NCBI GenBank assembly: GCA_014925825.1
Contig: JACGCK010000305.1
Location: 1 to 46,320, forward strand
DNA from: Pholiota molesta
Taxonomy: Eukaryota > Basidiomycota > Agaricomycetes > Agaricales > Strophariaceae
Direction: 5' to 3'
DNA length: 46,320 bases
A model generated the notes under the pieces. The model searched no databases, was not told the origin of the DNA, and saw nothing but the letters and a program-made list of their open reading frames with translations. The stretch's first letter is position 1, and every line of letters starts with the position of its first letter. Shown here in pieces: positions 21,418 through 33,881 of this stretch. A program made the translations under genes and the position numbers.

Positions 21418-24400
21418 GGTTGGGAGTTGCCGTGTGGTTTTGCTAACTCTAGATGACAAGCGTAGTGATAGTGGTGCAAATCGAAGTCTCAGAAAAACAA
21501 AGCTGCACTGTGAGTCACTTTGTCTGGTCACACACACTAGCTTCAAGAATGAAGCACCACCCCACCCGGATGTACCGTTATGCATGCATGATTATTTCGT
21601 ATACGCTGGACACCGTTAATGGGAGTTCAATATCAGTATATTTTTTGATTAAGCAGTTTTTCGGCCTGCGTTACGAAAATTGCTTGGAAATTGCATTAAA
21701 TTCGCGACCGTGACTGAACTGTACGAATTCGTTACAATCTTCGAGCTCGGCAGATATTGCTACTGTTCACGGAGTAATCGGAGCTTTCCTTGAGCACTGG
21801 TATTGATTCAGTGCTTCGTCGGAGGGTGCTAGTAATGAAATGGAACTCTTAGTCATTTTGGGCGTTTAATTAAGCGAATTAGCGCCCATCAGAAGTGGTA
21901 TCACCAACAGCCACGAATTATTAAGAAATGATACCAGTGCACCGGTTACCAATGAATTAACCTCCGCGAGAATTTTCATTGCATAGCTGGCTCCCGAAAG
22001 TCTACCTATTCCTTTAATACTAGACCACTACTAAAACGTGGTAGCCCACCACTGCTTTCCAATTGCCTCCGCTCCGATCCCATGGTCGCCGAAAGTCATA
22101 ACTAGATTTCGGATTTATCCCACCGTGACTATCGTGTATGCCAACTCGAACTCCAACTACTTACTCAGAGTCCAGACATGCAGTGCGGTGCTGGCGAGCG
22201 GATCAGCGCTTAGCGGCTATGTATAACAGTCTGGCTATAAGTAATCTGATTTGCCAGTCAAGTAAGTACCAATTAACCGGAACTCAGCTAATATACTGAG
22301 TTTTCCGATATTCAGCTGCGAGGCAACTGGTCTCGTTTACAGTACTGGGAATCTGGGGCGGATTCTTCGATTTCGTTGATATGTAGCCCGAAAATAATTA
22401 TATAACCTCAATCTTTTTGCCTTTGCATGATTGCATCATCTATGGTGGCGGTGCGACAGGCTTGCATAACTTGTCCCATCGACGTGGAGATATGTCAACT
22501 ATATATATAGCTCGAAAATCAGCTACTACATATGTACACGGAGGATGCTTCTGTAGAGATCCGGGCATGGGAGACCGAGTTCATCATAAACTCATACTCA
22601 CAGTACTTACTCATCTTCCAATCATTCAAGGTACCTCAAACCCACAGCCCGAAGTTGGCTCCGTGAAGTCCTATTACTTCGCACGCAAATACTAGAAATT
22701 TAACGACATTTTTGATATGATAAACTCAACGACGTGAGCTCCTTATGTCATACTTGATAAGTATCCGGGCCTGTAGATCCTTTGGCATGCGCTCAGGCAC
22801 GCACCAGCGCTTCTTATTAAGTACTTAGATCTTAGATCTGTTGAAGCTGTCAGCAGTGTGATCGGATTGGCGTGAGTTATTCCATCAACAGTGAATAATG
22901 TACCCCGGGATCCACGGTAGGTAGGCGGTATTATGTTTACCGATGTTTTTATGGGGGACTTCTGTTCAGAAGCTCAGCGCGGAAGACAACTAGAGATTCA
23001 TACAGATCTGATTCCTAATTTTTGTTCCCGAGCAGGGCCGTGATGCTTTACTTTGCCTTCTAATATCCGAATATCAATGTTTGAACAATTCGTCAATCAC
23101 CGCTAACACTGAAAAAACCGCGGTCGAGAAGCTCGATGACTTGGAGTGAAGCGCCCTGAGTAATAAGTGATTGGTAATGCATAGATTCTACTTTTGGCAG
23201 CCACACAACTTGTGCGAAGTAAATATGCCGGATTTAATAAGATATTTAGGTTCCGGAAGGTTATGGAAAGTGCAGAGAATCTCATTGGGGTAAGATACTA
23301 ATACCTCCAATGTTTTCCTGGTATGATGATACCATCCGTCGTAGTAGATGCAATGAGAGAAGAAGCCCGCATACTTGATGAGGTTGGTGTGCTAATTGAG
23401 CCAAATTTAAGTTTATCTCTGCCAGTTCCGTTCCTGTCATATGTTCTGTCATACTTAGGCAACTGTTATGATGCCGAAGATGACTAGATCTTTTTGCACC
23501 AACATCCGATGATAGGAATACTTTTCTCTTTGACAGAATACTGCCTCTGGCTGAGACACCCATGGAGACTAGAGATGTTCTGATCTTGAACTGAAGGGTG
23601 TACGGGCATATGACTGGCAGGTCATAGCTTAAGTTTCCACAGTTCCATTTTAAAAATCCACATTGGCGTTTAGAATAGCAATATCCTTGGGAATTATCCT
23701 TGCGACCCGATTTCTTCACAGGTACTTTGATACAAGTATCAGGAATGCGGGTAGTAAGCAACTTTAACTAAATACAAACGCTTCAAGCTCCAGTTCAACT
23801 CCGAGTCTCCGTCTGATGCGAAAATTATCAGGCTCGCCCAGCCATCGATCCCAGGATTCAAAGGTGTGCATAAAATTTCAATTCCTCGAAAAAATCACAT
23901 ACGATGCTATCGCAGCTTACCATTAGAGCGAAGACATCCGTTGTCTCCAAAAATGCGTTGATGGCGGCACATTGGTGTTCAAAATATTGCCGTTATAACT
24001 TGGGTTGATGGATTAGTCTCACTTTCCAACGCGTTTCCAGGAGCTGTTATAAATTCTTGATAGGGTTGTTTAAAAGTAAGCAATTTCGGGATGCTCGGAG
24101 AGGTTCGAGGCGGGCACAATGAAGGGCCATCAACACTGCTAAATTCAGGCGCCCTGATTTGTATGCCCTTGACCTTCGAATGTTCATTTTGATTTTAGAG
24201 ATAATTCTCTCAAATATAGTCGCAGGCTTGTACTTAATGGATCTGATGGGTTACTCTGAAATTAGAGCGTCATAGTATACATTTTCCTGAATGCAAATCC
24301 AATCAGTCAGCCGTCGCGTGAGTGGGCGCTTAAATGCTGATTTCCCCTTTACCTGGGTATATCCGCTCACGCTAGTCCATTTTTTGCTCTTAATCAAAGC

Positions 24401-26411
24401 AGCTTCGGAAGAGCAATCAAGCTTTTCCATATGGTACCATGTACTCCGACTATAGGGCAATGGGAAACTGGCCAGGACAGTTGAATGGAAGACAGTCAAG
24501 TGGCACTTGTCTATATCATCCGACTTCGTCGATTATACCCATACCCAGGGCTACTCACCTACTATACATGGCATCAGAAGACATTATGTGTCATGCTGTA
24601 CTCCGTGGGCTATTCAGACGTCTCAAGTACGTCCCCGCATGGCCGTTCAGACCCAATTCTCACTATATTTCGCTTCGAGATTTACTATTAAAAGAAACCT
24701 AATAGCTATGCATCCTCGCCCGTTCACTCAGTGCATAGAACCTTTATGGTACACAGAAATCTTGTTGATTTGCGGGGCTAGCTCTTTGAGAGTTATTTGA
24801 CATCCGAGGACCACGCCGGATGGTACTTGTGCCAATGTTCGCATGTACGGCCCAACATAGTACATATAGTTATAGATGACTTTTCTGCTGAACCGAGAAT
24901 GACGTTATAAAGGTGTTGTCCACACGAATCCCACAGATCTAGAACGTCAGCAAACCAGCTCAAAAACGATTGGCCTATCCGAGTCAATTCTTCACCGGAG
25001 AAAATGGACTCGATTGTTCCTCATGGAAGAAATCAGAACACTATGGATCACGACCCTTAATCTCATCTTTAGTGAGAGCATTTAAAGCGACAACCAATCG
25101 CATCATTTTGATCTGCATTGGACTCGTTCGCGTCGTAAAGTGGCAGTCAATAGCAAACGTGAAGGAGTGCTCGACAATAAGCCGAAAAACTTTTTGTTCA
25201 GTGGTGGTCGAATCGTACTTGAACCCTACTCAAGCCCTGATGTCAACACCAAGAGTGGAATAAGTCGATATTGTCATCATCTGAAGGAATGGAACCATGA
25301 ATTGGCTGTGACTGCGAGTCGGTTCACCCGGCTCTAACTTCTTTAAGTCTGGAATGATATGCACTGTGGTTCAATATCAATGATATACATCTGGTAAAAA
25401 CTGCAGAACAGACTGTTTTTGGAGACGCAGAATTGTCAACTCAACTGGCTAAATACTTTGCGACTACTAAAAGGGGCATGCATCCAGCTTGATCAGGACG
25501 TTCAATCTTCAGGTTAGATCAACTTAAAGTTAAAGTTTAATATTTGTTTGACAGATTTAGAAGCACCTGAATAATTTTAAAATCAATTCCTGCACACCAT
25601 GGATGGATCTACGTTAGATAAAGACGTGGTATGTGGTTCAAAATTCTTTTGGCACACTTTTCGCAGCTAAGTTCCATCGAACTCCATCTGCCAACACAAA
25701 TCGCCGAACTTTGATCACATTTTTGTTTCAGTGATGACAGGAACTCCGGTTGAGTAGCTTTTTATCATTACAGGATTTTAAATCCAAGACGAAGAATTAA
25801 GAAATGACAAGGGTATCTAGAATCCATTGGAGAAATTGAAGTCTACCAATTTCATGATTGCTCTGACCTTAATCCGGCATTTCATTTGATCGTAATTGGC
25901 AAGCGGTGCAATTCCTCTCTCGAAACAGTTATTGTAACAATGGAGGGTTAGAACCCTAATACGGCGTCGCCGGGAATTTATGACTCGAGGACGGTAGTCC
26001 CAGTAGCATATTACTATCTCGTGTTGGTAATTTCGGGACTGTATAGAGTGTTTGGAGAAGGCTTCCACGCTCTTTGCGACTCGGAGCCCCATTGTGATAC
26101 TAAGCGCTCGTGAAAAGTGTCACACTGCGTCAATGAGTCATTGACCTCCGGTTCGGAACATTCAGTAATATTACGGACTGACCACAGAAAACAGCTTCAG
26201 ATATTTTGCAGCCCGGCCTTCTATAGGGTATACCCCAGAGGGAGAAATATGATCTAACTGCATATCGTTCCAAGTTAATCGGATTTTGCTGCGCTGGAAT
26301 CTCCAAGTTAGATCTTACTTGGGATGCCCCGTGTAGTCAACATCCATGGTATGACAATTACATACCCTTTCGCTCGATATACCCTAACACAACGTCAGGG
26401 TATCTGAATGG
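21418..26411. other. Gene-poor, AT-rich block of about 5 kb
   Basis: No frame on either strand longer than about 160 codons, and none of the longer ones (for example 23282-23761 minus, 24970-25263 plus, 25817-26092 minus) has a recognisable domain or chains through splice sites. I see no reverse transcriptase, transposase, integrase or terminal repeat. Its two flanking genes are GNAT-like and both point away from it, so both promoters face the block. It could be decayed transposon or a long divergent intergenic region. Confidence 0.45.
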
Positions 26412-26419
26412 TATATAAA
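26412..26419 (+). promoter_or_regulatory. TATA box of the GNAT acetyltransferase gene
   Basis: TATATAAA lies about 60 nt before the ATG at 26473, followed by a pyrimidine-rich leader with CTCGC/CCCCTC just before the start codon. This is a strong core promoter by sequence. Confidence 0.6.
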
Positions 26420-26472
26420 CCCTTGATTTAGGCTGGGTTTTCTTATTCACTCGCAATCCATTCTCCCCTCAT

Positions 26473-27666
26473 ATGTCCTTCCTCGGTTCCAACAGTTCTT
26501 CGATGGCTGCCCCAGCCCTCAGGGACCTCAGAGTTCGCTATACTTCCAGCCCCTCCCAATTCATGCAGTATGATTTTGTGAGGCTCGCCCTCGAAGCTGA
26601 GCCGGTCGCGTCGAATGTCATATTGCCCATTCTCCTCAAGTGCGCGGATTTGGAAGCGCAAAACAGGATGCCGGCCGACCATCTATGGATCGTCGTCTAC
26701 ACCGTCCACGAAGGAGCCAGGAGCGTTGTTTTTATCGCGTCTTGCACCAACGGATATCTCGGCAAATACCCCATTTTTCTATTCACCCCGATCCCGTATG
26801 CCTACCTATCCGGCGACAACCTCGTCCCGGCCCTCCAGATGCTCGTCACAACCCTCCAGGACCATGTTCCGCCCAGTCGCGTTTACTCCGTTTTCGGTCC
26901 AGAAGTTATAACGAGAAAATTCTCTGGCATGTGGACATACCGCACACGCATTCATGAGCTTCCCGAACCATATTACCATGCTAAAATCAGTTTTCTTACT
27001 GCCCAAACGCTGGTACAAGCGAATGTACAACCGCGCGCCGACGAGAGAATTCAGCTCAGGCCTGCTATTCAGGCTGATATCCCCGCGATTGGTGAACTTT
27101 GTGGGATGTTTGCCGCTGAAAGTGTAAGTCCCTTATTTAGGCATCACTCCCTCCTGAATTATACTCAAACTGATTTTCTCTGTCCAGCCACCGTTTACCC
27201 TCTCACCACGCAAGGCTAATAAGGAGGCCAAAATTCTAGTCGACAAGGAACAGGTCTGGGTATACAGTGTCTGGACCCACGGTCAACCCGCCCCTCAGAT
27301 CGCGTCGATTGTTGCGTTCACCCGAAACACCGATAGGATGGCCACCATCAGCAAGGTGTACACGCACCCTCAATTCCGCGGGCAGCGCCGTGCTGAGCAG
27401 CTCGTGCGGGAAGTCTGCAAATAGTATGTGTTGTTCTTCTCTTTTCTTGAACTCGATACATCTGCTTATTGGAATTATTTAGCTTGATTTTCACCTTGAA
27501 CAAACGGTGGGTGGCACTGTTCGTCGGAATCGAGAACCCGGCGGCCAAGGTCTACGATCGCGTTGGCTTCGTGGGGCTTGCGCCCAACGAGGCTCCCGTG
27601 AACGGGGTCGACCCCTGGATCGAAATTGGCTTCGACACCACCTACGTTGAACTTGGCCACTGGTGA
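26473..27666 (+). CDS. GNAT family N-acetyltransferase (3 exons)
   Basis: Exons 26473-27123, 27188-27423 and 27483-27666 join in phase across 64- and 59-nt introns to give 356 residues. The C-terminal third is a GNAT domain: a strand PQIASIVAFTRN, then ATISKVYTHPQFRGQRRAEQLV around residues 270-290, where FRGQRRA is the acetyl-CoA-binding loop, and NPAAKVYDRVGFVGL around residue 315, the usual GNAT motif B end. The first ~200 residues form a separate domain common to fungal proteins of this kind, with no motif I can name. The substrate is unknown; similar stand-alone fungal proteins are annotated only as acyl-CoA N-acyltransferases. An in-frame ATG at 26503 is an alternative start. A strong TATA box upstream supports a distinct transcript. 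Confidence 0.85.
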
Positions 27667-28436
27667 TCATATGCACTTTCGAATGTCCCATAGATTTGCT
27701 CCAAAGGCTTGGAATCTTCTTAGAATCCAATTAGAATCTTGACTGATACGCCAATTCATGACAAGTAGACTATGACTTCTCCGAGTCCATTTGTTATATT
27801 TCCCTTGTTTTCGTTGCTTTCTTTGTAAGTTAGATGTTTGTGGCAAATTTCATGTCGAAGGTTCTCCTCGACGATTCGCGTTTTCATGATATTTTTTTGC
27901 ATACGTTTCCTTGCTGTCGCTGAATTTCAATTTATAACTATATCCATTCGTGATGTCGACGTTATTTCTGGCTCCGGTGTCACGCCAATCGCACTACCTG
28001 CCATTTAAGATTATTATAAGTTCTCCAAGACGGTTCACTTATCACTGATGGCAGATGGTAGTGCACCCTGGTATCCCTCATTGAAGCGCTCATGATTAGT
28101 GAACATTGTAAAGGATGAGAAGAGCTATCGGACACGATAAACGATCGCTGCAGGATCGGCGCCGACGCCTTCCGTGTATGGAATCTTGGTTTCTCGATGA
28201 TTAGACATAGGTCAGAACAAATTTTAACCAAACATCGCAGCCCGGGGACGATGTAGAAATTTTGTCGCGGCATGTCAATTCGAGCATAGCTCTCATACAA
28301 ACAGCCTACGACGACTGACTTGGTCAATGATGACAATATGATTAAACATGCAGTGGCTGCATTATTGGGCATAGCAAACGCACATGATCCTTGTGGCCTA
28401 TGATACGAGGAAGGGTCATCTCCGACAAGATAGGCG
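27667..28436. other. Intergenic, convergent 3' ends
   Basis: AT-rich spacer between the GNAT gene (+) and the COX14-like gene (-). Minus-strand frames here are short and unsupported. Confidence 0.5.
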
Positions 28437-28878
28437 TTACGCCGCACTTCCTTTGCGAAAGATGGCTTGCGCCTGTTCGGCTAGGGTTTTCTCGACCTCT
28501 TCTGGTTGTATCTAATATTCCATGTGCGTGTATCAGCGCGTCTGTCGTCTCTTTGGAGGCAGTGTGACATGTCACCGTTTTCTTTTCTGGCGTTGTTGGC
28601 AGTCCTTGCGCCTCGCGCTCAACCATAATCTATAGGAAACGTGGGTGCAAGTTAAGCAACCATGAGGACCCCGCGTATTGGAAACACTGTACCTCTGCAA
28701 GCTCCCCAGATGAGCCGTTGTAGTTGAATCGAACATCAAGTGGGGTTTACACACCTCTGCCTCGTTTCATGGTATCCCGGTGAATTAGTACTGACATGAC
28801 CACACCATATACTGATAGCGCAGCCAGAGAGTAGACTACGCCGCGATGCAGAATGTCTCCGATGGACAGTCGAGCCAT
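28437..28878 (-). CDS. COX14-like small mitochondrial membrane protein
   Basis: Exon 1 runs 28878-28755, then comes ATT ATG GTT... at 28629-28576 and a last exon 28511-28437, joined over a 64-nt intron. The protein is 84 residues: a short N-terminus (MARLSIGDILHR), one membrane helix (GVVYSLAALSVYGVVMSVL), a positive flank (HRDTMKRGR), and a charged C-terminal helix (QPEEVEKTLAEQAQAIFRK). Size, single helix and the DxxHR...HxDTxxRGR layout fit the COX14 family of cytochrome c oxidase assembly factors of the inner mitochondrial membrane; homology is by pattern only. How exon 1 joins the next exon is ambiguous: either a GTGTAA donor gives one 123-nt intron, or a 2-nt exon at 28694-28693 sits between two ordinary introns. 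Both keep the frame. Shares a 343-bp divergent promoter with the SET gene. Confidence 0.6.
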
Positions 28879-29221
28879 GGATTGGGATGGGATACGTTTT
28901 CCGTTGTAAGCAAGCAAGCAAGCGGGAAGTTCGGAACGGAGGAGGTTTGTCACTGTGTATGCACGTGTATGTAATAATGTATGGTCATATTTGTTTCGGG
29001 TATACGCTTGGCGACCTCCCTCAGACATCTTTTTATCATCCTTTCACGTCTTCAAGCAACTAGAACAGCTTTTTCACACCTCGTCAACCGGCTTTCGAAG
29101 TCCATATTCCAACTGGGTTGTCATATTTTGATATATTGATACTTCCATGGCTGGTATGCATATTTTATGAGCCAAGTTTTGATTAATGACCGAGATTTAT
29201 CGCTTCTAGAATCATGAATTC
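28879..29221. promoter_or_regulatory. Divergent promoter region of COX14-like and SET genes
   Basis: The 343 nt between two divergent start codons hold no coding exon, so both transcripts must start here or share regulatory sequence. No clear TATA box is seen on either side. Confidence 0.45.
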
Positions 29222-31400
29222 ATGCCCAACAACCTGGAAAACGTGGCAGTCCTTTTAAAATGGTGTGCAGACAACTCCATAGTAACGGACGAAAGGATAC
29301 GCATCTCCATCGATAATCAAACGGGGATTGTAGTGCGCTCTGAAGATGACTACATACACCCCCAAACCACCCGTACGTATGCCATCAACACATCTACTTT
29401 CACCCACACTTCCCTGACGCGTCAATGTCTGTTTGAATTGGATCGATTAGTTGTCAAAATCCCTAAGACCGCCGTGATCTCTGTTCGTTCATGCTCCTTG
29501 GCCGGCGCCATTCCCGAGGCGCCGTACGGTTTGCCTGCGCAATTGTCTCTATCACTTGCGCTCTACGTAGAGATGTACGTCATCGGCGATCATGAGTTGC
29601 GCAGAGAGAACCTGTTTTATGACACTGACCTTGGTCCCTGTTATGTCACAGTTTAAAGGGAATGGAATCCCGGTGGCATGGGTATATACAATCCTTTCCC
29701 AAGGGTATTGTGGATCTGCCTTTGTTTTGGGATCTCCGCCTTGAGGAAAATACGTCCAGTACTTCTCAGCAGGGTGTCTCGAAAGGTAGTATATTTCTCA
29801 GAGGCACTGAAGCTGGTAAGATCTGTAATGGAAGACTGGAGAATGGGCGCACGAAATTGGTGTGTAAATTCTCCTTACTAAGCTCCGTGGCGTGGTGGAC
29901 TCACAACTGTACTGTCGCATCGCTAATGGAAATAGGAAGAAGTGACTCACTTTTATCGTGAAGTTGCTGAGCCGCTGCTCTTGCGGAATGTGAATTTGTG
30001 GCGCAATAATGAATCAGATCACCCTACGCTGTTGGGTTTTTACCGCGCTTTCTCACTCGTCTCGTCTAGGGCGTTCCTTGTCGATGCATATCATGGTTTA
30101 GCCATGGTTCCAATCGCAGATGCGTGCGTCATTCATAGATTACCTGCTGGTTTTCCAATAATAACAGTTCAAACTTTTAGTTTCAATCACGTTATAGAAA
30201 ACCATGTCCATCTTGAGGTGATAATCTTTGATCTTTCAACTCGACATATTCTCATATATCTATCCAGAGTGATTACAATGTCTGTTCTGAATGTGGGTCT
30301 TTCCAAGAATGCCCCCATGACAGAGATGAGGGCCCAAGTGACCCAATCGTCCGGATACCCTCGGACGAACATGATCTGTACTATGAAATGATCTCAAAAA
30401 CCGCCATCCCTCCTCATACCGAGATCTTCAACACTTACGGCGAGGATCTCACCAACGCACAGCTTCTCAATCAGTACGGATTCATTTTAGACGTGAACGA
30501 GAACGACCGCCTCTTTTGGACCATGGATGATGTGCTCGAAACACTTACGTTTGGACATACTACAAGAGGCATACATGATTCTCACCGACAAAGGTTTGCC
30601 CAGGATCTCCGCGATATTTCGGCATACATTCTGGGGGACGAACTTGACTTTGGCCAATCGCAGCTCGTTTACCATGAGGCCTCGGGCGAAAATATTTTTT
30701 GTCTCAATTCTGACGGAATCATGTCGCACCATCTCTGGCTCGCATTGTTTGTCCTCTCGGTCTGGCGAAACTTTCCCAATATCAAACGGCTGGAACCTGA
30801 CGTCGCCCAAATGGCGCACTCTATTTTGGAACTCCAAGCTGAATTGGAAATTTGGGAAGATGATGAAGAGGATACGGACGACCAGAACAATGGCCAGTAT
30901 GACAGGAAACCCATTGGGAAAGTCCCTGCTGATCACCGCATCCCTGCACTCCTTCACGACATCGCCCAGTTTGCGGTGCAGCTCTGCGCTGCCCGCAAAG
31001 CGACCAGCGGGCCCGAGGGCGTCAGCGCAGCGCAGCTTTCTGACATAATAGACGCAGAGGTAAGTGCGACGTGCGATCGCTTCATCTCGTATCCTTATCT
31101 CCTCCGCGTACGAGAGCGTTCGTCTGATTAATATTCATCTTACACCCCCAACCCCGACCTGTGCCCGCGTCCCTTGCCGTTCCCACCCTGACCCCGGCGT
31201 CCGCTGTGTTCTCCTGCCCCTTCTAGGCTGCGGATGCGGACGGGGGCGATGGCGGTTCCCCCACGCGCACCGGGCTGGCGATCGCGGTGCTGCTGGGGGA
31301 GTGGTCGATCTTGGACGCGTGTGCGGCGGCGTGGGCCGCGCTGCTAGATCCCCTGAGGGCTATTCTCGACGCGAACTCGGATGCGGAGGAGGGCAGGTGA
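29222..31400 (+). CDS. SET domain protein lysine methyltransferase, SETD6/RKM4 type (7 exons)
   Basis: Exons 29222-29372, 29451-29574, 29652-29859, 29936-30123, 30181-30217, 30268-31059 and 31227-31400 join in phase to give 557 residues. It follows the split-SET layout of the SETD6/RKM4/Rubisco-LSMT group: an N-terminal SET part with VKIPKTAVISVRSCSLA and LYVEILKGMESRWHGYIQSFP, the insert with RGTEAGK, then SRAFLVDAYHGLAMVPIADAFNH (FNH near residues 225-227) split by introns, and the catalytic EIFNTYGEDLTNAQLLNQYGF near 289-308. A Cys cluster (CSECGSFQEC, residues 242-251) sits between the two SET motifs. A helical substrate-binding domain with an acidic loop completes it. Family members methylate lysines of non-histone proteins, often ribosomal; which one here is unknown. 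Confidence 0.85.
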
Positions 31401-32020
31401 ACGGCGGCGGATTCCTCCTGGTTTGGTGTTCGCACCAGTTCGGAATCTTCTTGATGCGAATGAAATGGGGGGTTCAGGGCGCGGGAGATGGGCTGCTCGT
31501 ATAGGTCTGTATAGGTGCATCTCATCGTCTCAACATTTTGTTAGTGTAGGCAACGGGCGAGCTCGGGCAGGTGCAGATGCAGGGCATTTTTAACTTAATC
31601 GAATATACTTAATACCCGGCATTTAATGGTCTTCGCATTTTGTCAGTTTAGGTAGTTGGATTTGGGTTAGACAGTGGCGCGAGTACGGCAGCGCCTTTGA
31701 TTCAACTGACACTAGAGTGACATTAAAGCGAGAACCGTCCGTCTAAGCTCTTATTCAGTGGGCCCCGCCACTGGTCTACGTCGGACGTATTCTGTCCTTG
31801 GGCTCGTGCACCGTATGATCCGTATGGAATCATTTTACATGTAGACCCACAGCGGACGACGCATCCCCTCGGCCCTGAGCCAGAGCCACATACACATACC
31901 CGGTGTATAACCCTTATACGCGGCTGCGCGCTGAAGGGCACGCCACCCAAAAAAAAAGATCGACGTTCCAATCCCCCCGCCGATAGCGGCGGAGGTGGAC
32001 GATTGCAAGGCATTTCTAAA

Positions 32021-32040
32021 ACATACATACATACATACAT
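32021..32040. repeat. (ACAT)5 microsatellite
   Basis: Five perfect copies of the tetranucleotide ACAT, in the intergenic spacer downstream of the PKA gene. Confidence 0.95.
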
Positions 32041-32086
32041 AGCCATGTACATAACTACATAACAGCAAGAGGATAAGAAAAGAAGA

Positions 32087-32104
32087 AACAACAACAACAA
32101 CAAC
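32087..32104. repeat. (AAC)6 microsatellite
   Basis: Six perfect copies of AAC, followed by an imperfect CAGCAGGAG stretch. Confidence 0.95.
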
Positions 32105-32427
32105 AGCAGGAGCAAGATAGGTATAAGAAAAGACGACGGTCATGGGTGATTGGGTATTGGGGTATATAGCCAACCAAGAAAAAGAGCATGCACGTAGAAA
32201 GATAGAGGCACAGTTCTGTCCGGGTGTGATAGATATGCAAGAGATAGTGTTGGTAAATATTAGTTTTGGGGTAGCCGATGATGATCGTGTGGATTGGATA
32301 GGATTAGGATACGAGGTGCGAATATGAAGACGGATGTTCGGTCGTGGGGGTGGCATGATGGTGACATACATAGTTCGCGGGTGTGAATTGCCTGTTATAG
32401 CAAGCGTCGTGGTTTTTGGAGGCAGGT

Positions 32428-33881
<1,454 letters not shown>

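Larger units (their letters stand above)
31401..32427. other. Intergenic, convergent 3' ends, with microsatellites
   Basis: Spacer between the SET gene (+) and the PKA gene (-). Minus-strand open frames at 31723-32371 are low in complexity (Leu/Cys/Tyr from the simple repeats) and are not genes. Confidence 0.55.

Noticed and set aside
14768..21889. The string AGCGCCCAT occurs in three intergenic places (about 14772, 19396 and 21880) on the same strand.
   Set aside because: The flanks share nothing more than a few A/T bases, the motif is nine bases long, and the copies are not placed alike relative to genes. Chance is an adequate explanation.
31723..32371. Minus-strand frames of 130 and 178 codons downstream of the PKA gene.
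   Set aside because: Their composition is driven by microsatellites and poly-pyrimidine tracts; there is no start context, splice partner or domain.
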